From assembly GCA_023411555.1 (NCBI GenBank), contig JAEYOQ010000057.1, positions 124,001 to 188,000 of the forward strand: 64,000 nucleotides of DNA, in the 5' to 3' direction. The DNA comes from Bacillota bacterium (GTDB lineage Bacteria > Bacillota > Clostridia > Lachnospirales > Lachnospiraceae). The notes below the pieces were generated by a model that saw only the letters and a list, made by a program, of their open reading frames with translations, ran no database searches and had not been told where the DNA came from. Below are positions 16,122 to 25,743 of the stretch, in pieces. Positions within the stretch are counted from its first letter, which is position 1. Each line of letters starts with the position of its first letter. A program made the position numbers and the translations under genes.

Positions 16122-16181
16122 TTCATGACAAAAAAATCATGTTTCATGCAAAAATCGGTTTTTTAGATTGCTTTTTGATAA
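16122..16181 (+). promoter_or_regulatory. Conserved 60-bp upstream element, copy B
   Basis: This is the second copy of the element at 14510-14569, with the same two TTCATG boxes at 21-bp spacing and the same TTTTTGATAA end. It lies 66 nt upstream of the start at 16247. Its presence between the two genes suggests they are separately transcribed but co-regulated. Confidence 0.55.
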
Positions 16182-16246
16182 GCTGAGAATAGGGGGGGCT
16201 ATGCGATGTCTCATCATATAATTTTCTCAAGGGAGGAAACGATACA

Positions 16247-18463
16247 ATGAAAAAGAAGCTTTTAAGCATCCTGCTCGTCTTGAGCATAGTGATTACATTA
16301 CTACCACCGAAGATGGCAAATGCAGGATATGAAATGTACAAAGTAATGTCATACCCGACGAAAACCACCTATCAAATTGGTGAAACCTTTGATACTTCAG
16401 GTCTAAGTGTAATGTACGTGCTTCCTGACGGTAGTATGTTGGATTACACTCGGTTTATATCGCATTTTGTTCCAAAAGATAAGATGACATTGAAACACGG
16501 TGATAAGTTAACGAAGGCAGGGACAGTGGAGATTGATCTCAAATTCAGTGGTGATACCGCAGGGAAGTATACAATTACCATAATCGATCCCAATAACCCG
16601 ACACCCACTGATAGCCAGTCTAACTCTGGTACAGTGATAAACCCTGAAGACTGGCCCTTTGTGCCAAGCCAAGAGCACATGACGGATGGTATGGTCAAAT
16701 CCGGATGGAAGTATATCATTACGAACGGTCAAAGCGTATTAAGTAGCAAGGACGACAAGGACGACAAGAGCGTCCAGGCATCCAAACGGTTTAACTATGC
16801 ATTTTACTTTGAACATTTGGGTAATAACATATATTACATTCGCGGTGCCTATGGTGACTATCTTTCCTATGCGGGTAAAGCGAGCAAGGGTGCATCAGTA
16901 TTCCTCAGTGACACGCCCTGCAAATGGATGCTGCAGTCTGAATATGTCAAGCCGGCAGTCTATTATTTTATTAGCCCGGATGAGGACCACAAACTCTCCC
17001 TCTCTGCATCATATTCTGCTTATCTTGACAGATACGCGCAGCTTGACAAGAATCAAAAGTTTGATATTATGACCGCTGTGGGCGAAGACTCCATACCGCA
17101 GTGGTGGTTTGATTTGCAAGATGGCAAACCCGCACCGAAAGGTGATCCAAGGGGCTTAGACGACAAAAAGGAATTAGAATATATGTACTATGATAAGCAG
17201 AGCTTTGCAGAGGAGACAAAACTTCCTGTTAAGGGTACTGCTTACAACTACAATATTGAGCTTAAAAGTTACGATAGCAATGAATATCCCAAATTAGGAT
17301 CTGTAATTAAATCAGTGCTTTTATCAAGAAATGAAAGAGGAACGTACCTAAAAGCATATGCCGATGGAGAATACGTAACCATAACAAAGCATTCCGCTTC
17401 CGGTGAGCAGTTAGGCGCTATGCCTATAGAGTATGAGCTGCCGTTATTTGGCGCTATATATAGCGGCAAAGAATACAACTACATCGCATTTGGAAAAACA
17501 GACAAGGAAGAAGACAACAGCAAGGAAAGCATCCGTATCGTCAAGTATGACAAAGAGTGGAAACGTATTTCCAGTGTAGCTTTGAAGGGTGGGCAGACTA
17601 AGGCGACCATTCCCTTTAACGCGACCTCAGCCCGTTTCACGGAGAATGGGAACCAACTTATTCTGCATACAGGGCGTACAAGATTCAAGTCAAGCGATGG
17701 GGTCAATCACCAAAGCAATCTGAGTATATATGTGGACACAAAGGAAATGAAGGTAACCTATATTAGTCCTTTGTTCCCTGACAATCATGTGAGCCATTCC
17801 TTCGACGCCTATGTGAAGTTTGACGGCAACAATCCGGTATTCCTTGACCTTGGTGATGGCTCCCCTCGTTCTGTCGTTCTGCATAAAGCATCAGGGTCAA
17901 CCTTTACCAAGGCCACAATGTTTGGGATAAAGGGATTAAAGGGTGCTAACTATACAGGCGTAACGGTAGGCGGCTTTGAGGTATCCAAAAAGAATTATCT
18001 GACCGTGGTTGCATCAATCGACCAATCGGCGGCGAAATGGGGAAAAGGAAATTCAGACCCTGTAAAAAACGCCGGCCTAAGTCCGAGTAATTCCAGTAGC
18101 CTTGGACGTGATATTATAGTATGCGTTCTGCCACGTAACTTTGATAATGGGGCGAAGGCAAAGCAGATTACGATTGGCGAGTACAGAAAGACAAAAATAA
18201 CCCCACTTTCGCCGCAGCTGTTGAAAATCAATGATAACAAATTTGCAGTCCTATGGGGAGAGTATAGCGGAAAAATCGTCTCAGATACTTGGACCGAACA
18301 AGACTGGTTAGAAGAACCGGACGATTATGATAAGATCTTGATCGACAGATACCTCGTTCAATACATTGATGGAGACGGAAAAAAAATTGGCTCACCAAAG
18401 GAATATAAATCAGTCGATGATTTTTACAATGAATACGCAATCAGCGCAGCGAATGGTAAATAA
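16247..18463 (+). CDS. Large secreted protein with Ig-like domain, function unknown
   Basis: The 738-residue protein has a signal peptide (MKKKLLSILLVLSIVITLLPPKMANA). A bacterial Ig-like domain of the Big_3 type covers about residues 27-112 (YPTKTTYQIGETFDTSGLSV and a matching HGDKLTKAGTVEI end). A Pro/Thr/Ser linker and a RICIN-like segment follow (about 150-270: YYIRGAYGDYLSYAGKASKGASVFL). The rest (about 320-730) is rich in short beta strands with repeated SxxG and aromatic motifs, possibly a propeller, but I recognise no family. There are no cell-wall sorting signals or catalytic motifs that I can name. It is followed by a strong terminator. It may bind polysaccharide or peptidoglycan; this is inference from domain types only. 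Confidence 0.7.
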   Translation: MKKKLLSILLVLSIVITLLPPKMANAGYEMYKVMSYPTKTTYQIGETFDTSGLSVMYVLPDGSMLDYTRFISHFVPKDKMTLKHGDKLTKAGTVEIDLKFSGDTAGKYTITIIDPNNPTPTDSQSNSGTVINPEDWPFVPSQEHMTDGMVKSGWKYIITNGQSVLSSKDDKDDKSVQASKRFNYAFYFEHLGNNIYYIRGAYGDYLSYAGKASKGASVFLSDTPCKWMLQSEYVKPAVYYFISPDEDHKLSLSASYSAYLDRYAQLDKNQKFDIMTAVGEDSIPQWWFDLQDGKPAPKGDPRGLDDKKELEYMYYDKQSFAEETKLPVKGTAYNYNIELKSYDSNEYPKLGSVIKSVLLSRNERGTYLKAYADGEYVTITKHSASGEQLGAMPIEYELPLFGAIYSGKEYNYIAFGKTDKEEDNSKESIRIVKYDKEWKRISSVALKGGQTKATIPFNATSARFTENGNQLILHTGRTRFKSSDGVNHQSNLSIYVDTKEMKVTYISPLFPDNHVSHSFDAYVKFDGNNPVFLDLGDGSPRSVVLHKASGSTFTKATMFGIKGLKGANYTGVTVGGFEVSKKNYLTVVASIDQSAAKWGKGNSDPVKNAGLSPSNSSSLGRDIIVCVLPRNFDNGAKAKQITIGEYRKTKITPLSPQLLKINDNKFAVLWGEYSGKIVSDTWTEQDWLEEPDDYDKILIDRYLVQYIDGDGKKIGSPKEYKSVDDFYNEYAISAANGK

Positions 18464-18494
18464 TCTGCTGGCATTACAGGTATAGATAATCGAA

Positions 18495-18557
18495 GAAAGA
18501 CCTAAGAAATTGCCTCATCAGAGAAATCTGAAGTTGACAATTGTCTTAGGTCTTTTT
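18495..18557. terminator. Terminator after the large secreted protein gene
   Basis: AAAGACCTAAG (from 18497) pairs with CTTAGGTCTTT (to 18555), with AATTG/CAATT extending the stem inward and a T-run on the plus strand. It also lies downstream of argH on the minus strand. Confidence 0.8.
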
Positions 18558-18608
18558 TGTACACCCACCGGGCACTTCCATGTACGATGGACTGTAATTA
18601 AAACAGTA

Positions 18609-19982
18609 TTACTGCTTGAGGTACTCATCGTTTAATTGAATAACCCTCTCCATAGCCTCCTGGCCGGGAGCGCCGATGATATTCCGGTTGTTGACACAGG
18701 TAATCAGGCTTATGGCATCATAGATATCTGCTTCAAAGACAGGGCTGATTAGTTTGAATTCCTCAAGGCTCATCTGTTCCAGAGAGATATCCTTTTCGAT
18801 GCAATAAAGTACCAGCTGGCCTACTATGCCATGGGCATCGCGGAAGGGAATTCCTTTGTTTACAAGATAATCGGCGGCATCCGTTGCATTGGTAAAGCCG
18901 TTCTTCGCACTCTGCGCCATATTATCCTTCTGAAATTTCATGGTTGCTACCATTCCGTTGAATAAGGCAAGACAGCCCTTAACGGTATCAATTGCATCAA
19001 AGGTGAGCTCCTTGTCCTCCTGTATATCCTTATTGTATGCTAAGGGGAGGCCCTTCATCACGGTAAGCAAGGACATCAAAGCTCCATAGACACGTCCGGT
19101 CTTACCTCGTACTAACTCAGCAATATCGGGATTCTTCTTCTGGGGCATGATGCTAGAGCCGGTGGAATAAGCATCATCAAGTTCAACAAAACGGTATTCA
19201 TTGCTGTTCCATATAATAATCTCTTCACTAAAGCGACTTAAGTGCATCATTATTGTAGAAAGAGCGCTAAGCAATTCAATTAAGTAATCACGATCGGAGA
19301 CGCTGTCCATACTATTCAAAGTCGGTCCGTCGAAGCCGAGGAGAGCAGCAGTATATTCTCGGTCAAGGGGATAAGTGGTTCCTGCAAGAGCCCCGGAACC
19401 GAGAGGTGACAGATTAAGTCTCTTAGAGATATCCATCAATCTCTGGCGGTCGCGCTTGAACATCTCAAAGTATGCACCGATATGATGGGAAAGAGTTACC
19501 GGCTGTGCCTTCTGAAGATGGGTAAAGCCAGGCATAAAGGTCTGGGTATTCTCGGTCATGATATGATGAAGAGAGAAGAGGAGATCCTTCACCAGACCAT
19601 CAATCACAGCAATTTCATCTCTGGTGTACAGCTTCATATCCAGTGAAACCTGGTCATTACGGCTTCGTCCCGTATGTAGCTTCTTACCGACCTCACCGAT
19701 CCGTTCTATCAGATGAGCCTCTACAAAGGTGTGAATATCTTCATGCTCCATCGTAATCTCAAGTCTTCCATTTTGAATATCCTTCAAAATACCGGACAAT
19801 CCGTCTGTGATCTGATCACGTTCAGCATCAGAGATGATTCCTTGCTTCGCTAACATTGTGACATGAGCAATACTGCCTTCGATATCCTGCTTGAAGAATT
19901 TCTGATCAAAGGAGATCGATGCATTAAAATTATGAACTAACTGATTTGTTTCCTTTGTAAAGCGTCCGCCCCAAAGCTTCAT
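18609..19982 (-). CDS. argH: Argininosuccinate lyase
   Basis: The 457-residue protein is a full-length argininosuccinate lyase, which splits argininosuccinate to arginine and fumarate in the last step of arginine synthesis. Marks of the fumarase/aspartase superfamily are HTGRSRNDQV near residue 105 and the signature loop GSSIMPQKKNPD near residue 281. The N-terminal MKLWGGRFTKETN is typical of ArgH. The ATG follows AGGAGG. The usual neighbour argG is not present on either side, so the gene is probably transcribed alone. Its 483-bp upstream gap holds several hairpins. Confidence 0.97.
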   Translation of the reverse strand: MKLWGGRFTKETNQLVHNFNASISFDQKFFKQDIEGSIAHVTMLAKQGIISDAERDQITDGLSGILKDIQNGRLEITMEHEDIHTFVEAHLIERIGEVGKKLHTGRSRNDQVSLDMKLYTRDEIAVIDGLVKDLLFSLHHIMTENTQTFMPGFTHLQKAQPVTLSHHIGAYFEMFKRDRQRLMDISKRLNLSPLGSGALAGTTYPLDREYTAALLGFDGPTLNSMDSVSDRDYLIELLSALSTIMMHLSRFSEEIIIWNSNEYRFVELDDAYSTGSSIMPQKKNPDIAELVRGKTGRVYGALMSLLTVMKGLPLAYNKDIQEDKELTFDAIDTVKGCLALFNGMVATMKFQKDNMAQSAKNGFTNATDAADYLVNKGIPFRDAHGIVGQLVLYCIEKDISLEQMSLEEFKLISPVFEADIYDAISLITCVNNRNIIGAPGQEAMERVIQLNDEYLKQ

Positions 19983-20465
19983 ATATTACCTCCTATATAG
20001 CGCTTTGCGCTATCTTAATTCATGACAATAGACAGTTCGCGGAGCGTGCTATCTATTGTTTCTTAGTTGATGCTATTTGCCAAATCAAATCCGATATGCT
20101 GCTAACGACCATTGTTGGACGGTAGCGTATATTAGTCGACTGTGAATAGGCAATGTTTGTGTACAAGCTTGTATCATTCAAAGAGTAATGGTCATTCATC
20201 AAGTATTTATAACAATAGAGAGTTCACAAAACGAGCTCTCTATTGCATGCTCAAGACTAATATCACCCTTTGCTATATTGCTATCATCATACATCGGTTC
20301 AAGAAATAATGCAATAGCAAAATTATAAATATGCATAAAAATGTTATATTAATACATATGTGATTATCTTTTATGCGAACTTATAGCAGTATTATACATG
20401 GTATGTCATATTAGAATGAGTTAATATTCATTTCAATGATAAATTAGGAGGTAATTGCCGTTAAA
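19983..20465. other. Intergenic gap upstream of argH with paired hairpins
   Basis: This 483-bp region holds no supported gene. It has a small AGCGC/GCGCT hairpin (around 19999-20011) and two related stem-loops. The first is ACAATAGACAG with CTATCTATTGT (20025-20059), the second CAATAGAGAG with CTCTCTATTG (20213-20245). Their sequences resemble each other, as if derived from one repeat. A role in argH leader control is possible but not shown. Confidence 0.4.
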
Positions 20466-21971
20466 TTATAGATTATAAAGCTTTGTATACTTTTCCTTTA
20501 AATAGGATATATAGTAATCGGCATTAAATTCTTCACCACAAACATCCTTTAGCAACTGATTTGTATTTTTCACTGCGCCATACTTGTGGATATTATCTCT
20601 TAAAAACTCACGAATTGGAGTTAAATTACCATCTCTTAGATATTGCTCTATGGGCATTTTCTCTTTCATGCAGGCATAAAGCTGGGAGGCTACCGCAGTA
20701 CCGATCGCATAGGAGGGGAAATAGCCAAAATCACCGCAGGACCAATGAGTATCCTGTAGGATTCCTTCTGCATCAGTAGAAGGCTCAATTCCCATGTATT
20801 CCTGATACTTTTGGTTCCAGATCTTGGGAAGCTCATCGATATCAACCTTTTCGTTAAACAGCATCTTCTCAATTTCATAACGTATAATTATGTGGATACA
20901 GTAGGACAGCTCATCCGCTTCGGTACGAATTAAGCTGGGTGCCGCCTTATTAATACCCTTGATAAAATGATCTAAGCTGATATCCTTCAGATTCTCAGGA
21001 TAGGTGCTGACCAGCTTATCATAGATAGGCTCCCAGAATTCCTTGCTTCTTCCCAGGACATTCTCATAGAAGCGAGATTGCGATTCATGCATACCCATAG
21101 ATGCACCGCCGCCAACCAGGGTCTGGGTAATCGCATCATCGATATTCATTTCGTACAAAGCATGTCCGCTCTCGTGAATGATTGAGAACATAGCACTTTC
21201 AAGATTATTCTCTATATATCGGTCCGTAATTCGAACGTCATGATTATGGAGCTGAAGCGTAAAGGGATGGGCACTCTCAGCTATTACACCACGGTTAAAG
21301 TCAAAGCCCACATAACCAGCTAAAAAGCGGCAGAACTCCTTTTGCTTAGCGGTATCATAGGATAGAAAGTTATAGCTTTTATCCACTGTTTCTGCCTTCT
21401 TAGCAACCTCCTTAAGCAAGGGAATGATTTCATTTTTTACTTTATCAAAGAAAATATCTAGTTCCTTAATCATGAAGCATTCATCATAATCGCTCAGTAG
21501 AACCTCGTATGGCTTTTTATCACCTTTTATGCGATAGCCGGCGAATTTCTTTTTGTATTCGATGATTTTCTTTAAATAAGGTGCAAAATCTTCATATTTA
21601 TTATCCTTCTTCGCCTTAGTCCATTTACGATTGGCGATGGAGGTATATTCGTTAAAGGCACGATATTCCTCAGGAGGAATACTTTCCAGCTGTTCATAGG
21701 TTTTTGCCAACTCCTTTACGATGGCCTTCTGTGTAACAGTCAGCTCCTCCTGTTCCTTCTCCTCCTGAAGTTTTTTTAGAAGCTTTCGGATGTCATCGTT
21801 GATCATACTTTTCATGTATTCATCAGACAGGATACCAATTACCTTCGAGGTGTAATCAGCTGCTTCGAAGGGAGCTACTGTTTGATCATCCCATTCAAAC
21901 AGATTGCGGGCTGTCTGCAATGCCATGGATTTTTCCAGTAGGGGCTGTAATTTTTCAAATGCTTTACTCAT
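20466..21971 (-). CDS. M32 family metallocarboxypeptidase
   Basis: The 501-residue protein is a carboxypeptidase Taq (M32) enzyme. The zinc-binding HESGHALYE motif (HExxH) lies near residue 262 and a third-ligand region with GMHESQSRFYEN follows about 28 residues later. It removes C-terminal amino acids from peptides in the cytoplasm. Length is normal for the family. ATG 21971 is chosen because GGAGG lies 5 nt before it; an in-frame TTG at 21983 overlaps that ribosome site and is unlikely to be used. The gene stands alone, with no clear terminator directly after its stop. Confidence 0.93.
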   Translation of the reverse strand: MSKAFEKLQPLLEKSMALQTARNLFEWDDQTVAPFEAADYTSKVIGILSDEYMKSMINDDIRKLLKKLQEEKEQEELTVTQKAIVKELAKTYEQLESIPPEEYRAFNEYTSIANRKWTKAKKDNKYEDFAPYLKKIIEYKKKFAGYRIKGDKKPYEVLLSDYDECFMIKELDIFFDKVKNEIIPLLKEVAKKAETVDKSYNFLSYDTAKQKEFCRFLAGYVGFDFNRGVIAESAHPFTLQLHNHDVRITDRYIENNLESAMFSIIHESGHALYEMNIDDAITQTLVGGGASMGMHESQSRFYENVLGRSKEFWEPIYDKLVSTYPENLKDISLDHFIKGINKAAPSLIRTEADELSYCIHIIIRYEIEKMLFNEKVDIDELPKIWNQKYQEYMGIEPSTDAEGILQDTHWSCGDFGYFPSYAIGTAVASQLYACMKEKMPIEQYLRDGNLTPIREFLRDNIHKYGAVKNTNQLLKDVCGEEFNADYYISYLKEKYTKLYNL

Positions 21972-22217
21972 TTTAACCTCCAATCTGCCGTATGGCAGTA
22001 CAATATTCGCTTTGTATCATCATAAAAACACTCTTTAGATAGTATATCAATTTCTGAACAGTATAACAATATAAAGTAAACCAATAAATACTAATTAGAG
22101 CTTGCAGGGCTTCTATCAACGAGTTAAAATATAAGGGATTGATACCACAAAATACCTATTTTGTGATTCAAATCACTTTTTATTTATTGTTTAGTTGCTA
22201 TACTTAAAGTACATAGA

Positions 22218-22246
22218 TTGTACTAAAGAACAAAAGGAACTAGAAT
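22218..22246 (+). promoter_or_regulatory. Candidate enolase promoter
   Basis: TTGTAC (22218-22223) and TAGAAT (22241-22246) are 17 bp apart. A second TATAAT (22258-22263) nearby lacks a good -35. The region 21972-22425 otherwise holds several short GTACT/AGTAC repeats and the hairpin at 22316-22349. Confidence 0.45.
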
Positions 22247-22315
22247 ACAAAAGGTACTATAATGTACTAGAGTTCAAATTCTACCAAAGGTACAAGATGT
22301 AAAAAGTATATAGTA

Positions 22316-22349
22316 CTTAGTATATAGATCGTCCAATCTATATACTAAG
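22316..22349 (+). promoter_or_regulatory. Perfect inverted repeat in the enolase leader
   Basis: CTTAGTATATAGAT (22316-22329) and its exact complement ATCTATATACTAAG (22336-22349) flank a 6-nt loop. It lies in the untranslated leader, 77 nt before the eno start, with no T-run behind it. It could be an operator or an mRNA-stabilising hairpin. Confidence 0.5.
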
Positions 22350-22425
22350 ATAGGAATAGTATCCATGTGAATGTCAATAATATAATAAAGTAGAATAGAA
22401 TGAATGCTGGAAAGGATGGAATGAT

Positions 22426-23733
22426 ATGAAAAATTTAACGATTGAAAAGGTAATAGGAAGAGAAGTACTAGATTCTAGAGGCAACCCGACAGTAGAAGCA
22501 GAGGTAACCTTAGCTGATGGCAGTATCGGAAGAGCTGCAGTTCCTTCAGGTGCTTCCACAGGTGCTTTCGAAGCCGTAGAGCTTAGAGATGGCGATAAGA
22601 GCAGATACTTAGGAACCGGTGTTAAGAAGGCGGTAGACAATGTGAATACAATCATTGGACCTAAGCTCATTGGCATGTGTGCTCTGGAGCAGGGAGATAT
22701 TGATGCTACGATGATTGCGCTGGATGGTACTCCGAACAAGGGTAAGCTTGGTGCCAATGCAATTCTTGGTGTATCCCTTGCTGTAGCAAAGGCCGCGGCA
22801 GCTTCCTTACGTTTACCTTTATACAGATATCTGGGTGGTGTCAATGCTAAGACTCTTCCTGTTCCGATGATGAATATCATCAACGGAGGAAAGCATGCTG
22901 ACTCCAGTCTTAATATACAAGAATTTATGATTATGCCTGTTGGTGCGAAGACCTTCTCTGAGGCTCTTGAGCATAGTGCTACGGTATTCCATACCTTGAA
23001 GAAGCTTCTTAAGAATGATGGATATGTTACTGCAGTCGGTGATGAAGGTGGCTTTGCTCCGAAGTTCGACAGTGATACTCAGGCTCTTGATTATATCGTG
23101 AAGGCAATCGAAGCAGCCGGTTATCGTCCCGGTGAGGATTTCTATATTGCGATCGATGCTGCGGCTACTGAGATGTATGACGAAGCAGCAAAGGCTGGAA
23201 GAAAAGGAGATTATCTCTTCTGGAAGTCAGGCGAATATAAGACTGTCGAAGAAATGGTGGATTTCTGGGATCAGGTATGTTCAAAATATCCGGTAATATC
23301 CTTAGAGGATGGTCTGGCAGAAGAAGATTGGGAGGGTTGGAAGCTCTTAACCGAGCGCCTTGGTAAGAAGATTCAGCTGGTAGGTGATGACTTATTCGTT
23401 ACCAACACAGACCGTATTACTGACGGTATCGCTAAGGGTGTATCCAATTCCGTATTAATAAAGTTTAATCAGATTGGTTCTCTTACAGAGACTCTGGATG
23501 CAATCGAGATGGCTAAGAATAATCGATGGACCGCAGTGGTTTCCCACCGTTCCGGTGAGACAGAGGATGTTACCCTTGCCGATATTGCAGTAGCAACCAA
23601 TGCAGGTCAGATAAAGACCGGCGCTCCCTCCAGAACAGACCGTGTAGCAAAGTATAATCAGCTGCTCCGTATTGAGCAGGAGCTTGGTAGCTCAGCAAGA
23701 TATCTTGGAAAGGATGCCTTCCGTGTGTTCTAA
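22426..23733 (+). CDS. eno: Enolase
   Basis: The 435-residue protein is a full-length enolase, converting 2-phosphoglycerate to phosphoenolpyruvate. Visible signatures include DSRGNPTVEAEV, AVPSGASTG, GDEGGFAPKF near residue 206, SLEDGLAEEDWEGW, and the C-terminal active-site block SHRSGETEDVTLADIAVATNAGQIKTGAPSRTDR (split by type, near 370-403). The gene is monocistronic: other glycolytic genes are absent nearby and a terminator follows. Codon choice is noticeably regular, as expected for a highly expressed gene. The start ATG follows GGAAAGGATGGA. Confidence 0.98.
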   Translation: MKNLTIEKVIGREVLDSRGNPTVEAEVTLADGSIGRAAVPSGASTGAFEAVELRDGDKSRYLGTGVKKAVDNVNTIIGPKLIGMCALEQGDIDATMIALDGTPNKGKLGANAILGVSLAVAKAAAASLRLPLYRYLGGVNAKTLPVPMMNIINGGKHADSSLNIQEFMIMPVGAKTFSEALEHSATVFHTLKKLLKNDGYVTAVGDEGGFAPKFDSDTQALDYIVKAIEAAGYRPGEDFYIAIDAAATEMYDEAAKAGRKGDYLFWKSGEYKTVEEMVDFWDQVCSKYPVISLEDGLAEEDWEGWKLLTERLGKKIQLVGDDLFVTNTDRITDGIAKGVSNSVLIKFNQIGSLTETLDAIEMAKNNRWTAVVSHRSGETEDVTLADIAVATNAGQIKTGAPSRTDRVAKYNQLLRIEQELGSSARYLGKDAFRVF

Positions 23734-23805
23734 TTGAGAGGAAGGAAAGAAGCTCTATAGACTGCCCATAATATGCATTAAATAACTTAATATAATTTAA
23801 TTAAT

Positions 23806-23851
23806 AGACGTATCCAGCCGAAGATAGACCAGGCATTGGATACGTCTTTTT
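23806..23851 (+). terminator. Enolase terminator
   Basis: AGACGTATCCA (23806-23816) pairs with TGGATACGTCT (23837-23847) and TTTTT follows. Confidence 0.85.
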
Positions 23852-23983
23852 GTTGTGTATAGTAGATAAGAAAACAAGGCCTTTTCATGGATTTCTATTG
23901 TAATTATGATGAATGATATAGTAATAAATAGCAATAATATGTTGTTTTTGTATAAAAATTTGCAATATTAAAGCAAGAATTTG

Positions 23984-23992
23984 TGGTATAAT
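23984..23992 (+). promoter_or_regulatory. Extended -10 promoter of the pectin-oligosaccharide locus
   Basis: TGG-TATAAT (23984-23992) lies 30 nt before the first permease start. No good -35 box is visible at the usual distance, which would fit dependence on an activator such as the AraC-family protein encoded in the locus. Confidence 0.45.
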
Positions 23993-24021
23993 TAGTAAAA
24001 ACAATGAAAAGGTGGTATAGA

Positions 24022-24897
24022 ATGAAGAGCTTTGAACAAAAGGTATTTCCATACCTGCTCCTATTACCGACCATGATAATCTTCGGATTGTTTTTATTTT
24101 ATCCGGCTTTGTCTGGTTTGTGGATTTCATTTACAAAATGGGACGGACTAAATCCCCAGGTATTTATTGGACTAAAGAATTACATAAAACTAATAGAAGA
24201 TAAAAGCTTTTTATTAGCCTTCTTTGGAACCATATTTTATACTTTACTGACAGTTCCGTCTGTCTTTGCAGCAGCATTGATGCTGGCTCTATTATTAACA
24301 AGAGGAATCAAAGGAAGTACCTTCTTTCGGGCAGTATTTTATTGGCCGACGATGATTTCCAGTATCATTGTAGGTCTTACCTGGAGATTCTTATTAGGAG
24401 AAGATTTCGGAGTAGTTAATTATCTTTTGACTACATTGGGTAAGGCACCGGTAAAATGGTTGACCAATCCAAGGATTGCAATGGGTGTAGTGATTTTTGT
24501 AACAGCCTGGAGTTTGGTAGGCTATTATATGGTGATGTTTATCTCTGGAATACAAGCGATATCCGATACCTATTATGAGGCTGCTGATATAGATGGGGCT
24601 AGCTTCTGGCAGCAATTCTGGTATATTACATTACCCCTTCTAAAGCCTACAAGCTTGCTCGTACTAGTCTTATCTACGGTGACAGTCATTAAATCCTATC
24701 CTTTAATATATGCGTTGACCCAGGGAGGACCGGCAGGAGCGACGAAATTCATGGTACAGATCATTCAGGAGACAGGCTTTGAGAGAGGTCAGATGGGATA
24801 TGCCTCAGCGATGACAGTGGTCCTTTTTGTGATTTTGGCGCTTCTTACGATCATTCAATTCCGTCTTAATCGTGGAGGTGAACAGGATGTATACTAA
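24022..24897 (+). CDS. Sugar ABC transporter permease (MalF-type)
   Basis: The 291-residue protein has six predicted membrane segments and the permease EAA-type loop YYEAADIDGASFWQQFWYITLPLL (around residue 190), which contacts the ATPase. It belongs to the carbohydrate uptake (CUT1) family that imports oligosaccharides. ATG 24022 is preferred over an in-frame ATG at 24004 because AAGGTGG lies just before it. The gene is first in an operon and its end overlaps the next permease by 11 nt. No ATPase gene is in the locus; CUT1 systems often share a common MsmX-type ATPase encoded elsewhere. Confidence 0.93.
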   Translation: MKSFEQKVFPYLLLLPTMIIFGLFLFYPALSGLWISFTKWDGLNPQVFIGLKNYIKLIEDKSFLLAFFGTIFYTLLTVPSVFAAALMLALLLTRGIKGSTFFRAVFYWPTMISSIIVGLTWRFLLGEDFGVVNYLLTTLGKAPVKWLTNPRIAMGVVIFVTAWSLVGYYMVMFISGIQAISDTYYEAADIDGASFWQQFWYITLPLLKPTSLLVLVLSTVTVIKSYPLIYALTQGGPAGATKFMVQIIQETGFERGQMGYASAMTVVLFVILALLTIIQFRLNRGGEQDVY

Positions 24898-25723
24898 AAC
24901 TAAAAAGCATAAGATCCGCGGATTACTAGTCGGAGTACTATTAATATTTTTAACGTTTTTATTCCTTATGCCGATTATATGGGTAATCGGGTCCTCTTTT
25001 AAAAGCACAGGAGAATTGTTCTCTTGGCCTCCTACGCTGTTTGGTAAAAATCCTACCCTGAGTAATTATCTGACTGCAATGAATGAGGGTGACTTCGTCA
25101 GGTATTTTCTTAATACAGTATTTGTTACGCTTATGGCTACACTTCTAACGGTATTTGTCAATGTTTTATCCGGCTATGCCTTTGCAAAATATAAGTTTAG
25201 GGGTCAAAATATACTGTTCGGAATTGTGCTTGCTACCCTGATGATACCTCTTGAGGTTATCATGATTCCGATCTTTAAGGTAATCGTTGCAACCAATCTT
25301 TATAACAGTCTTTGGGGGCTGATCATTCCGGCGGTTGCTTCACCAACGGCAGTTTTTCTCGTGAAGCAGTATTATATCGGTATTCCAGATGCTTATATGG
25401 AGGCAGCTCGAATCGATGGAGCCTCTGAACGTAATATATTAATGAAGATAATGCTTCCCTTGGCCAAACCGGTTATCTCGGTTCTATGTATCTTCTCCTT
25501 TATGTGGCGATGGAATGATTATCTTTGGCCGAAGTTAGTTATTAACAGTAAAGCAAAATACACAATCCAGCTTGCGTTGGCCAACTTCTCAGGAGAATAT
25601 TCGGTAGACTGGAATAATCTTTTGGCCATGTCAGTTATCTCCATGATTCCGGTAATAATCGTGTTTGTTTCGTTGCAGAAGTATATCATAGGTGGCATTA
25701 CGGCCGGCGGTGTGAAGGGATAA
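24887..25723 (+). CDS. Sugar ABC transporter permease (MalG-type)
   Basis: The 278-residue protein is the second CUT1 permease, with six membrane segments and the EAA loop AYMEAARIDGASERNILMKIMLPLAKP near residue 175. ATG 24887 follows GGAGGTGA at good spacing; a GTG at 24872 would overlap that ribosome site. Together with the preceding permease and the binding protein encoded at 30378 it forms one importer. It ends 20 nt before the 839-residue gene, in the same transcript. Confidence 0.93.
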   Translation: MYTKTKKHKIRGLLVGVLLIFLTFLFLMPIIWVIGSSFKSTGELFSWPPTLFGKNPTLSNYLTAMNEGDFVRYFLNTVFVTLMATLLTVFVNVLSGYAFAKYKFRGQNILFGIVLATLMIPLEVIMIPIFKVIVATNLYNSLWGLIIPAVASPTAVFLVKQYYIGIPDAYMEAARIDGASERNILMKIMLPLAKPVISVLCIFSFMWRWNDYLWPKLVINSKAKYTIQLALANFSGEYSVDWNNLLAMSVISMIPVIIVFVSLQKYIIGGITAGGVKG

Positions 25724-25743
25724 AGAAAAGAGGAAAAGAAGCA

